DNA of 64,000 bases, taken from contig JAIWNI010000027.1 in NCBI GenBank assembly GCA_025331435.1, positions 62,001 through 126,000 on the forward strand, given 5' to 3'. How positions within the stretch are numbered: position 1 is the stretch's first letter; each line of letters begins with the position of its first letter. The notes beneath the pieces are model-generated. The model searched no databases, had not been told where the DNA came from, and saw nothing but the letters and a program-made list of their open reading frames with translations. Origin of the DNA: Choanephora cucurbitarum. Its lineage: Eukaryota; Mucoromycota; Mucoromycetes; Mucorales; Choanephoraceae. Of this stretch, positions 1-11,429 are shown in pieces. A program made the position numbers and the translations under genes.

Positions 1-3000
1 AACGAATTATTACCATATGTTTGCTCCCTTCAGTTGCTTCCGATAATAAATATCCCCACTCATTTATTTTTCGAAAGCTCAAGGCGTTCATTTTTGCTTG
101 ATATTTCGTTTTTTTTTTGCTGTTTAAACATATACAAGATGCAAAATAAAACACTTTGCACTACTTTTGACATGGCTCCCAGCAAATTCAAGTTTCTGGA
201 TGGCTCTCATGGAAACCATTTATACGCCAATAACAGTTATGGATGCGATTTGCTTTTGGTAAGCTTAATCCAAACCTATGATTTTTATTGCGTTCAGTAG
301 CAACTATCTTAAATACCCTTTGGCAATATGCACTACAACATCAAGATTTCTCATTTGTCATTAAGTTATCATATCTCTATTTTAAGTCAGTTAAATTGGA
401 CATAACATGGCTTGAATAAAGAACGATGTATGACCAGCGATATGTATTAAATATGCAAAGCCAAGTAAAAGAATGCAAAAACAGTAGATAAGTAACTAAG
501 AACTGTTTCTGTAGGTGCCATAATTTTAAACAACGTGAATGGAAAGTTATGAAGAACTTTTATTGTCTATTACAGCCATTGTGATGTTGACTTTTCTTGT
601 TTACGCAGGTCATTACTATAATATGGCTTCCCCATGAAGCGGTAATTTGCATAAGTGCCAAATCAAAAAACAGAATACTGATCTTTCATTCTCTATCTTC
701 GCTGTTTAGTTATTAGTTGAGATTAATCTCGAGTAATTGCTGAATTGAAGAGCAATCGCCTTAATAATTTGCTCAACCTAAGAGTGTGCTTGCTGAAAGA
801 ATGCAGTCTTTTATTTTGAAAGTTACTCCTATCGTTTTCATGTTATGTGTTCTGAGAGTATACTCAACTTCTTTATACAAGTCAATTCTATAAAGTTGTA
901 ACGAAATTCTTCGTCCAAACAAACATTACATGTCGTAGTTCTTGTGTGCGAAACACAACAAAGCAGAAGCCTATAATGATTAAACAAGGTAATAAAACTG
1001 AATTACTGCAGGCAATGTAATTTGATACAAAAATGTTCAAGATTTGTGAAATAACCGACAGCAAGCAACCAGTCGGATTTTAGGCAACAAGAGCCAACTG
1101 TAATGGCTACAAAAACAATCCAAGTTTATTTTGAATCTATGAATACTCATTCAAAATATAGATGTAGAAACCTTATCTGATGCTTAAACTAAGACGCAGG
1201 TAAAGGCACATTTTTTATAAACAACACACGATTTCGAACTTTTTAGGCACCATAGTGACAGAATACTGTGTTTGTTTTGATGCATTATAAAGAGCATATA
1301 TTAGGCCATATTCAACCTATCCAGAGTAGAAATCATGTGCTATCTTTTAACCCTACCCAGTAGGCATTGACACTTGATCCTTATTTCGCTTAACAATGTG
1401 CTCTGTTATGTTGCTTCAGTTTTTCCCTGCAACTTGACTGAGACATATCATGTGAATGACTATATCAAGTCAACAACAATGAATATAGATACTTTTGTAT
1501 TATACTGAACAAAGAAATCAATCCAATAGACAAAACAGCACCACTGTTAAGCTCACCCAAGAGGGCTCTCTCCGGCTTATAACGCAAAGGCTCTCACTTT
1601 ACCCCGAATGGACTCCCTGAATGGACCCTTTCAAAAAGCCTTAGATGACCCCGATAATGACCAAATACGTTTTACACACCGTCTAAAAGAGAAAATTCTG
1701 CTCTATTTCTGTAATACTGTAGAGTTACATACAGATGAATAAATGTGGAGAAAATAAATTTCAAGAATGGAATTTATCTGGTATTTGATTAATCAAGCCA
1801 ATGCAAATTATAACAAATTAGAGATGACAAGTACTCATTGACGAAGAGTATTGATGCTCATCAATGCTCATCTATGCTGAACAGCTCGATTTACTTGACA
1901 ACATGTTCCAATGACAAGCTAGTAACGGAGAATGACTATAGCTATACTGAAACCACACTGTATCTGCCGTATATGACATGACTGTAGACAAAAAATATAC
2001 GGGTTTAGCTTGTCGATATATTCATACATGATAGCTTTCTGATTATTTACTCCATCAAGCTATGTATGCATGTAGGGTGGAAGCAATCTAATGAAGCTCG
2101 TTTTGCTTACTATATTCTGTGATGTAACATCCAGCCCTCTTTCTGCTTAGAATTATTGCTCGTATGTTTGGCATTGCTATTGCTACTGTTGATCATATTA
2201 TAGCACATGACTATATTGGCTTATGTACATTTGCTGTTTTAAATGAGCCTTTTGGCTTCATTGGTTTCATTGTTCTGTGCTATTTCATTGTTCTATGCTA
2301 TTTCATTACATTAATCGCTTTATTTGAGAGTGTTCATATTCCTGAGAAATGTAATCTTATACAACGCAAACTCTTAAATTAGATATGCTTATCTCGATTG
2401 GTTACTGTATTAGACGTGGACGTCTTAGCGGAGGTTCCCTTGAATGCATATGCTATACTGCTAATCCAATTACAATGCATACTGATTTAGTCAATCACTG
2501 GGTGTTTGAATTACCTAAATTTACTGTAACTTACAGAAAACTAAATGGTAAGTTGATGATGCAAATAACCGACGCCATTCGAGTCAATCTTTGAAAAAAA
2601 AAACATCTGGGATAAAGTAATATTAAGACTGTTGGAGCAACGAATGAAGTCCAAACAAGTTTTGTGATAACATAAAGTCACTAATTCCTCTATCACTTGT
2701 ATACACTGATGGCTCTATTATTTCACACAAGCTGTTTCTGATTATCAGGATATACATTACTAGATACATGTATGACAATTATATCCGATTGCTGTCGGAT
2801 CGCTTTCGCAATTCATCTACCGAATCTTTAACACGCTTCAATAATCTACCACAACCATGTTTGGTCGATCTAAACTGTTCGTTGCATCTCTCGTCTGACT
2901 GTATGTGTTGCCATCACTTGCACTTTTTTCACCTCTGTTTATTGAAACCATAGTGCTTTATTGTTTCAAAAGGCTTCTTTTCTTTTTCAAGATCCTAGTA

Positions 3001-6000
3001 CTTGCTTAGTTGCTTTACTCTGACTCTTATGTTTCTGACGTATATCACTGACAAATTGTGCATCCGAGCAACCCACACACTGGGATCAGTCATGTTGTAT
3101 CAGACACGAAAATACAATAAACTAAAATCTATATGAGCAAGAAAAGTACAACCAGAATCTATATAATCCTGGAAGAGCGAAAAGAGAGAGAGAAAGTTCT
3201 TTATTATCAAACGTGTGTATCTAATTAATAGGAGATGGGCTGGATGAATTACAGTGAAGTTACTATGCTAACTCTGATCCATCTTGAGCCAATGACAAAC
3301 TGTAAAGTGGATCAAGAGTCTTAAGAACGACAAGCGTTGTATGAATAAATCAATCTCATATCAAGTCAACTCAATAGACTATAAGTCAAGTACTGAGCCA
3401 CAGCTATGTCTAAGTGCACTTTCTGCCTGAATAAAGCTATTGCACGTGTCATACACTAAAATATCGACATAACAATGAAGATTGAAGCTACGTGTGATTT
3501 ATCTGAAGTCAGTCATAGATGCAGTTTAAGTACCGACTGCCAAGTTGTAAGGAATATGACTATAAGAAGTATGTATTAGATCAAGACTATCTAGTTATAC
3601 GCTGTAATAGACATGTGAATACAACAAGTCATCGACCTGGTCGGGATCCGCTCAAACATCTGATCCTTTTGGCTGACTTTTCTTTTCTTTTTCTCTTTTT
3701 GTTTTGCTCTTTATGCTTCACCTTAATACCCTAGTTGTACTGCTTGACTCGTGTACACTATTGTTTGTTTTTGCTTCAGCCCATCATAGCACTCAAAGGC
3801 GCGATTGTGTCATTGTCAATTACACAGTATTTAAGCTGCAGGGCCACTATTTTAAATTTCCGACGGAGTTTGATTTTTATGTGTTTGTGTGTGCGTTTAT
3901 CTTTTCTTTTCTTTTCTTTTTTTTTTGCTTTTGATATCTCTGATATAACGTTCTTTTGTTCCTGCCAGTCATTTGTTTGTAACAGTGATAGTAAGCTATT
4001 TTGGAACAGAGTTACACACAGGAAATGCTGACCACTCTTCTTTTAGGCCAGCACGACCTTCGTGATGACACCAGATGGCACGATCTTGGTCAAAGTGAGG
4101 ACCAACATGAGTCCGAGACAGGTACTGATCAGTAGACTGTAATTCATATACAAAGTGTAAATGTTATTTGTACATAGCCATGTCACAAGCTATAACCACA
4201 AGATAGCTATACGGTACATACGCAAATGAATAATCAAACACAGACAGTTGCCAGTACACAGCCTGATAATAGATGTCCTGAATGAAACAACATCAGATCA
4301 ACTCGCAAACTGTAAGCATAAATGTACTATGTGAAGCAGTTTTAGTGCAATTATCGACTGTTAGCTTTTGCAAGTATACACTATGATGACAACATACAAT
4401 AAACAAGGCCTGTCTAGCACCTGCATGATGGAGCAATAATACGTAAATGAAAAGATAATCAGATACTGAGAGCAGACAAGTTAGTGTGTAGTGGTATTTT
4501 CACTTGACTATAGAGGATGTTTGTAAAGCCATTTATAAGTACGGAAACGAAAGTAAGTAAGACAATCACTTCTTACTTCTTGTTTTTACGTGACTCTGTG
4601 CTAAAAACCTCATAGGTCGTCTTTTCTCACCTTTTGATCACGAACGGCGGCTGTCACTCTCGCTAGATTTTTCACGGCTCTATCATCTATCGCTGTTCGA
4701 AGCCGGATCACCAACTGAGTGCGCCATAGTAGACATCACCATTCGATGATACAAGTGTGGGCAGCTATATCCTAGTAATGCGCTCAATCAACAAAATCTT
4801 GCGTTGGCTATTGGCACTGGAAAGCAGAGGTCTAGATGGAGCTTGAGTGTAGGAATACATGATCAGCTGCCTTCATGCGGCTACTCCTGTTAGTAAATTT
4901 CTGCCAAAAAGAAAGAAAGAAAGTAAAATAATAGGCTGACGATAAGATAGTGTCCAAGTGAGTGGCGCAACTGAATATGTTTTGCCTAATGTCGAGGATT
5001 TGATGTCAGGTATCTGGTAATAGTTATGTGAGAATATACGTATTTACTAAAAAAAAAAAAAAGAGATGTGCATCAAAAGATTTAATACAATAAAATCATT
5101 TTCACTGTCCCCTCATAAGTAGTACCTTACAGTACTGAGCACATCATCGATGGCGATATTAGGAGTAAAAAAGAAACAAGAGACTTGAACAGCAACATAA
5201 CCTTCTTGAGTTTTCTTTTTTATGTTTGCTATCTTTTTACTCTTTTTCTACTTTATTATTTATTGTTACTTTTCTTTGTCTTCCGATTATGTTGTCAGAC
5301 TACCATGAATTCATTGTCTAACTCGAAACTCCAACTTAAATTGTGAAATTACCTTGTTCAATAAAAATGTCTTTGCGATATCTAGCGATATTGTTCAAGA
5401 TTGATAGTAAATAAGCAAAATGGATCATCCGAGTCTTTTTTTTTTAGATTTATCTTGTGTTTATTATTACTAGTCAGCTTCATGCATCTCGATCTTGACA
5501 TATCCCTACATCTACCGCTGATTCTCGGGCTTAAGTGAGCTCATCTCAACCACAACGATGAGCAAACCTACTTCTACCGTAGAAATACATAATAGCTGGT
5601 AATGTTGTCTTATTCTTTTTTTGGGTTTTTTGTTGCATTTCTTTCTTTTATTTTTATTTTTCCAGCTCTTCAAACTTTATTGCCTAAAAATTTAAAAAAA
5701 AAACCAACAACTAAGGTGTTACGAGCTTATATGAGCTTTATATTGGTAAGCCGAGTACATTAAGATGTATGCATGTATTTAATTTCTGCATGCAACTTAA
5801 GAAAAAATCTACAGATTGCAAACAATAAAATAGACTCAAAGGTGCGAGTTTTGCACGACACATGTGGTAAAAACCCAAGGCTAACTTGGTTGGATAGGAT
5901 TTTTTGGTCTTGACAGCTAAACCAATCCAAGTTGTTGGAGAACTTCTCTCTCTCTCTCTTTTTTTTTCGGTTTTTACTCAATATTTGGTTTTAGAGCGGC

Positions 6001-6017
6001 ACTCACTTACTAATGTA
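1..6017. other. gene-poor AT-rich stretch
   Basis: I see no supportable gene here. Reading frames are short (under about 100 codons), mostly hydrophobic or homopolymeric, and lack a family signature. The DNA has scattered poly-A/T and CT-rich runs. A GC-richer patch near 1557-1650 and another near 4620-4870 could be decayed repeats or genes, but neither keeps an open frame. No tRNA or rRNA signature was seen. Confidence 0.5.
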
Positions 6018-6253
6018 CAGTCAACTAAAGAAAGTTTTGTGTGATTTCAAAATTTGGACATGGTTTTCTCAACGAATATAACTATGTTAACAATCTTACT
6101 TCTTGTTTCGGGAGTTAAGCGAGACATTCTAAACGTTCTTTTCATTGCAGTGTGTTCAGAATAAAAAAGTTTGTATAGCAATATACAAAGGATGAACCTT
6201 CATCAAAAATATATCGAGTTTTGAAATCACACAAAACTTTCTTTGGTTGACTG
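6018..6253. mobile_element. MITE, 236 bp, TA target site
   Basis: A non-coding palindromic element. Its ends are inverted copies of each other over about 35 bp with one mismatch, beginning CAGTCAAC at 6018 and ending GTTGACTG at 6253. It is bracketed by the dinucleotide TA (6016-6017 and 6254-6255), as expected for a target-site duplication of the Tc1/mariner/pogo superfamily. It has no coding capacity, so it would need a transposase supplied elsewhere. Its first six bases match those of the second MITE at 7249. Confidence 0.75.
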
Positions 6254-7248
6254 TACAATGTACTGTGAGACAAATACCACTGATATTCTAGTCCACACCT
6301 CTTTATGATCATCTTGACTTTTGTAGATTGTTATTCAAGGCTAATATTTTACATCCAGTCTTCGACGTTATCACTAAAGCGGCCTAAAAAGTTTTATGAT
6401 ATGCTATGTTGACAAAGTGTAATAGGAAAAATAAAATAAGTAGGTTCTCAAATCCTTACTGGGAGACAAAGAGACAAAGAGACTAGAAATGAAAATTGCC
6501 ATTGTTTGCAACTACTGAGCAAGTTGTCCTGTACCAGCCTTGTGGATTTCAAGAGCAACCAAGCAAAAACTTCAGAAGCAAAGCTTGAAAGGGGCCGGAG
6601 AGAAAGAAGAGAGATTGATACAGAATAAAGTGAATAGTACATTGTTGGAAGGTAGTATGAAATGACAGCGTAGGTAAGTCAATGTGAGGTATAGTGAACG
6701 ACTTACTTTGTAAGACGAATTCAGATCACCCGATGCCAAAGCATGTTTCAACAACGCATTGGCATCTTTTCAGAGCTGCGTTTAGAGATAAATGAATTTC
6801 TATCAAACATGTCGATGTAGTCTTAAAAACCATCGATTTGAAGTTACTTACAATTGTACGTAGGCTCGTTCCCTTTTTTTTTTCTTTGAAAAAGCAAAAG
6901 CGACAAAATAATAAAAAACTAGTTCAAAATGCATAATGTTTATGTTATGGTCATTATAGTCAAAGTCAAGCGAATGTTGCTTTTGACTCAAGAGTGTACT
7001 CATTGCTTTTACAAGGAAAACTGTGCTAGATTTATAAAAGGGTAGAAATTTACTGTACTTGAATATACGCCTTGCTAAGAAAAACGCACAGTACCATTTA
7101 CGTGCAATAAACAAACTTTTACTAATAATCAATTATTAAAACCTGAGAAAGCATATACGATGAGCTAAGTATTTTTGGTATTTTTTTTGCAATTAGTGTC
7201 GAACGCGCCTTCTTCCTGATGGACATCTTTCTTCTTTTTTAAAATATA

Positions 7249-7349
7249 CAGTCATCCCCCGATTTAGGGAACGAAATATAAGGAACGATTTTGATTTAGG
7301 GAACGGTGTCGAGGGAACCAAGACTGTTCCCTAAATCGGGGGATGACTG
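7249..7349. mobile_element. MITE, 101 bp, perfect 24-bp TIRs
   Basis: A very short element whose terminal 24 bp are perfect inverted repeats (7249-7272 and 7326-7349), starting CAGTCATCCCCCGAT. It is flanked by TA on both sides (7247-7248 and 7350-7351). A second, direct copy of the inner part of the repeat (GATTTAGGGAACG) lies inside at about 7293. The perfect ends suggest recent activity. The CAGTCA terminus plus TA duplication points to a pogo/Tc1-mariner-type transposase acting in trans. Confidence 0.85.
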
Positions 7350-7673
7350 TAATATCATCAAATGCTAAATATTCACAAATAGCACAACTAAATATCAGGT
7401 GGTTACCCAAAAAAAAAAAAAAGATGGCGTCAGAACTTAAAAAAACAATATCTCGATCTACAGTACAATTTTCTCATGTACTCCAAAAGGGTCCTGTACG
7501 GATGCTTTATTCTTCCCCATGCAAAATCGGGCTTTATATTTGATGTAAACAATAATCAGTGCTCCTCTATTGATAATGTCCCTTTTTTTTTTCTTTTTTT
7601 TTTCTCTCTCCTTTTTTCTCTATCTCTCTATATTTTCTATTACTTTATTCGCAACAACAATTATCATAGCAAA

Positions 7674-8297
7674 ATGCTCCAATACGTTTACACCACTTTC
7701 TTCCTTTTCGCTTTTTTCTTCCATCAGCTCTTTTCCTTTGCCCAGTCAGGATATTTCTTTGCCGTTTGCATGACTGTACTTGCTTACAAAGTCAAATCAA
7801 TAATTGTAGAGCACTTTACTAGCGATGATAAAGTACAAGCAGAAGCAGCTGAAGCACTTGATTCATATTATAATGATCCCTGGCTTTTCAGCCCTCCTAG
7901 GAGTCCTGAAATTAGGCCTGTGGATGACAAGGTTATCCGATTCACTTATGAAAAGATGTATTTCTTTCGTGATGCCGATCCAGAATACACTCGTAGTATT
8001 CGCAAGGAATTCCTTAGAAACCAATTCTGGAGAAGGAGTCCAAAGATACCTTGTTGCAATGAGTACCGCTGTATGGCCTCGCCTCAATACAATGATCTGA
8101 ATAGGGATGTAATTGCAGCACCAGAGCCTACATCTGTAGTTGCCGAGGTCTGTAATGCACCTGATGATGACAGTACTTTCTCAGCTGCCTTCATTCAAGA
8201 AATGACCAAAGCGCTTTCTGAAGTTGCAGAGACCAGTGATGCAGGAGCATTTTCCAATGCCTTTATCACTGATATGAAGGCAGCGTTGCCATTGTAA
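7674..8297 (+). CDS. hypothetical membrane-anchored protein, 207 aa
   Basis: I do not recognise a family. The start is taken at the ATG at 7674, because the open frame upstream is a pyrimidine-rich leader coding only for phenylalanine, leucine and serine. The first 40 or so residues form two hydrophobic stretches, consistent with a signal anchor or a pair of membrane helices. The rest is soluble and acidic, with an aromatic, charged core at about 60-130. The C-terminus has two related copies of a short helix, FSAAFIQEMTKAL and FSNAFITDMKAAL. No intron is needed. A polyadenylation-like AATAAA occurs near 8626, after a minisatellite. Length, the long open frame in AT-rich DNA and the internal duplication support a real gene, probably lineage-specific. 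Confidence 0.55.
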   Translation: MLQYVYTTFFLFAFFFHQLFSFAQSGYFFAVCMTVLAYKVKSIIVEHFTSDDKVQAEAAEALDSYYNDPWLFSPPRSPEIRPVDDKVIRFTYEKMYFFRDADPEYTRSIRKEFLRNQFWRRSPKIPCCNEYRCMASPQYNDLNRDVIAAPEPTSVVAEVCNAPDDDSTFSAAFIQEMTKALSEVAETSDAGAFSNAFITDMKAALPL

Positions 8298-8390
8298 TAT
8301 GGCAAAAAAGTTATTTTATAGTGGTTGGTAGGTCGGTCAATCAAGTGCTCACTGTTTCTTACGTTGTTACTGCCGTAATGTTTTTTTTTG

Positions 8391-8600
8391 CTGTATGTCT
8401 CTCTGCTGTATGTCAGTTTCTCTTTGTCGTTTGCTTTTCTTTGCTGTATGCATCTCGTTGCTGTATGCTTGTCTGTGCTTCTCGTTGCTGTGTGCTTGTT
8501 TGTGCGTTTCTTTGCTGTGTGCTTTTCGTTGCTGTGTGCTTTTCGTTGCTGTGTGCTTTTCGTTGCTGTGTTCTGGTCTTTGTGCCTCTCTGCCGCGTGC
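8391..8600. repeat. minisatellite, degenerate 16-18 bp unit
   Basis: About ten or more degenerate direct repeats built on GTTGCTGTGTGCTTTTC-like units. They are most regular at about 8510-8575, where three units are nearly identical, and more diverged to the left. The array lies just downstream of the hypothetical gene, probably in its 3' transcribed region. It creates long artificial open frames on both strands, which I do not treat as genes. Confidence 0.8.
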
Positions 8601-10196
8601 TTGTCTTGTCGGTTTTCAACGTCTCCAATAAATTAATGCTTTTTTCGTGCGTTGCTTTATGGCAATCAGTGTGTTTGTCTTCAAACAAAAAAAACTGACT
8701 ATTACTTATTTCCTGTCCGTTGCTTAGTATGTTAGGCTTTTGTATGGTTGTTAATTTATGAGTTTCTTACATTTTTTGCTAGTTGCGTTCATTATCCTTA
8801 TAGTACTCTCATTATTTAGTTTTTTAATTTTAGCAATACTTCCAACACATTGTACATATTAAAAGCAGCTCAATGTCTTAATCGCTGCTGTTAAAACAAA
8901 ATGCTTTTCCTTCAGCAAACTGTTTTACTCCAACTTTCTTATAAACGATTGGTTTACTCTTTCTTTCTCTTTTTTTTTTGTTGACAATTTATTTTAATTT
9001 GCTGCTGCTGCTTTCTATCTTTAATGTAATACATTGAAATGAAAATAAACAATGATTTTATTCAATACATGTGTTGCTCATTGATTTGTATCTGTAATCT
9101 ACCCAAAAAAAAAGAAACATTTTTTTATCAAGATTTGTTTGAGTTTGCTTTTCGGCTTAGCTGTTGTTATTGTCTCCAATTGCTCTTCTAGTTATATTAC
9201 ACCGGCAGTGATGACTATCAAAATGTATGTTTTTCTGTATTAATAATACGTTATTAAATGTTCGAATTAATTATGATTGTTTACTATCTCAACAATTCTT
9301 ATTGTGCAACAAACGCTAAAAATGGTGAATGATTTGATTACTGAGAGCAACAGCCACCCAAAAAATAGCAGCTACTGTGAGGAAAACGATCTGTTATGGG
9401 GGCCAAAAATGAAACTGGAGTAGGTATTGACTTTTAGAATCGTCACTGGTAGCAAAGCTATCTAGGCTTGGAGATGATATTCCCAAGACCTGAGGTGCTT
9501 GAGGGCTCATTAACTGATGTTCTGCTAAAGACATCCCAAAAGGCAGGGAGATATGATCTTCTGTTAGAGCAGCTTGTTGCGGTGACTGTAAATGTAAGAT
9601 TGAGGCAGTGAGAGAAAATTAGAATAGAGTTTGTAGACTAAAAGATGACATCAAGGGTGCAAAAAAGAACTGGAAATTGAGATGCTATGATTGGGGCGCA
9701 ATGCTCCTCAACGCCTCCCAACCGAGTGCCGAAGCAAAAGATTAAGAACCGAGTAATTCAATCAGGTAGGGAGATAAGAATCCAGTATCAAACATGCAGT
9801 TCATAATTGTTCTTGAAGCGGTAAAAACGAGTTCGTAAAGGTAAAGCAGAATTCAGGAAATCAATAAACATAATTGGCCTAAATCCATTCATGTCACGGC
9901 GCCATCGGTCTAAGTCTGGTATCCGTAGGATGATTGAAGTGAGTGAATAAACCTTCCAACACAAGCGAAGGCTCTAGAGCAGCTTTGACGGTTTATTTAG
10001 AGAAGTGCAAAACAAGAGAGACCTGATGAAAGAGTGTTATCTGGCACTAAGTGTGAGAAGATACAAATTCAAGATGGAATATAATACTTGATCCTAATTA
10101 TTTTGGATTTGGGTAAAAGTGCAGCCAAGATCCAAATAATTTATGAGGTTACTGATGCTTTAGGGATAATCAAGACATAGATTGTATGGCCAATCA

Positions 10197-10271
10197 ATGA
10201 CAATAATGACGATAATGACGATAATGACAATAATGACAATAATGACAATAATGACAATAATGACAATAATG
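10197..10271. repeat. 9-bp microsatellite (ATGACAATA)n
   Basis: Roughly eight tandem copies of a 9-base unit ATGACAATA with some G variants (ATGACGATA). No gene overlaps it. Confidence 0.9.
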
Positions 10272-10353
10272 ATGATGGTGATAATAGAATGACTAAGAAT
10301 TATGTGATACCTCTCCTAAAAGTCAACATGTGTTGTCTTAAGTCCAAAATGAA

Positions 10354-10356
<3 letters not shown>

Positions 10357-10412
<56 letters not shown>
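10357..10412. repeat. (GA)28 microsatellite
   Basis: An uninterrupted GA dinucleotide run of about 28 units in non-coding DNA. Confidence 0.95.
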
Positions 10413-10414
<2 letters not shown>

Positions 10415-11183
10415 TTAGCTATCGATTTCAATACTTTTGACTCACTAGAAATGCACATAAGATAGATTTAGTGATGTCGCCGCTTTATTATGCTTAATGA
10501 AATAAGTTGTGTGCCTTTTTGAAGCGTAATGCAAGTTCACTAGAGTATATCAAAGCCACATATGTCTACCTTATGTAGCTTCTTTTTCTTCCCTCTAATC
10601 GAAACCAATATACATATAAACGTTTTTTAAATAATCCAATTCATTAGTGTGTACTTTTTCAAGGAAGTTGTTAAACGTTGTAGTAGCTTACATAAATAGC
10701 ATACGAGAAGTTTTGATTGTTTTTCGCTATTCGTTTGGCTAAGCTTTCAGATGTAACAGTTACTTTTTTCTATAAGAGGAATAGCAAACTTAAATAAGAA
10801 AAAAAGAAAGACAGGCTTGTAAAATTTTAGCCCTAAGACTGAGACGAGGGGGTTCCTTTTTTTTATGGCTGTGAATTATTGTAGTCGCTTTTATGCTTCT
10901 TTTACTTTGTTTCTATAGAACTGCATTGAAATCACTACAGCTAGGCTACACAGCAAAATAAAAACAAATGAATAGTTGCCACTTTTTGAGCTTTGCAAGT
11001 CCTTCTTACAATAATGTGTTATCTACATATTGCATTTGATTAAATCAGATTCTTTTTTTTGCTGAGTAAAAAAAGAGTTTCTTTGAAATTTAAATGAGCT
11101 TTGGCTTTCTAGATGATGTATGCTATCATAGATTGTAGCAATATAGACAAAGATGTAAGCTTTCAGTCGATATTTTCTTTTGT

Positions 11184-11276
11184 CCACCGATAACCGAAAG
11201 CAAAGGGAAATTCCCATTGAAGGGTCAACTACGCCCACAGATGGGGAAAGCTTCCCTTTGGTGGGCCAATTCGCCC
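11184..11276. repeat. left terminal and subterminal inverted repeat
   Basis: Holds the left terminal motif CCACCGATAACCGA at 11184-11197. It is followed by GC-richer blocks of the type GGGTCAAC, ACGCCCACAGATGGGG and CCCTTTGGTGGGCCAATT. These recur inverted at the right end (17126-17336) and stand out from the AT-rich surroundings. Blocks like these are the usual binding sites for element-encoded proteins in CACTA transposons. Confidence 0.65.
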
Positions 11277-11429
11277 ATAATTAATTTTCTATAAGGTATG
11301 ATTGGATGAACAAAAAAAAGCAATTCAATCACCGTCATAATCAGGATCTCAAAAGTACTTGGTAAAAAAAATTAAAAGAATCTTTATTCATATCTAGATG
11401 TTAATGAATATAATTGGACAAAAAAATAA

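Larger units (their letters stand above)
8700..11183. other. intergenic stretch with microsatellites
   Basis: No complete gene was found. It contains two simple-sequence arrays (listed separately). On the minus strand there is a possible terminal coding exon (about 9394-9595) behind a good acceptor, TTACATTTACAG. A second open minus-strand stretch lies at about 9790-9975. I could not connect the two with a convincing donor, so no gene is called. Confidence 0.4.

Noticed and set aside
8321..8698. Cysteine/leucine-rich plus-strand frame and its minus-strand mirror
   Set aside because: Both arise from the minisatellite at 8391-8600.
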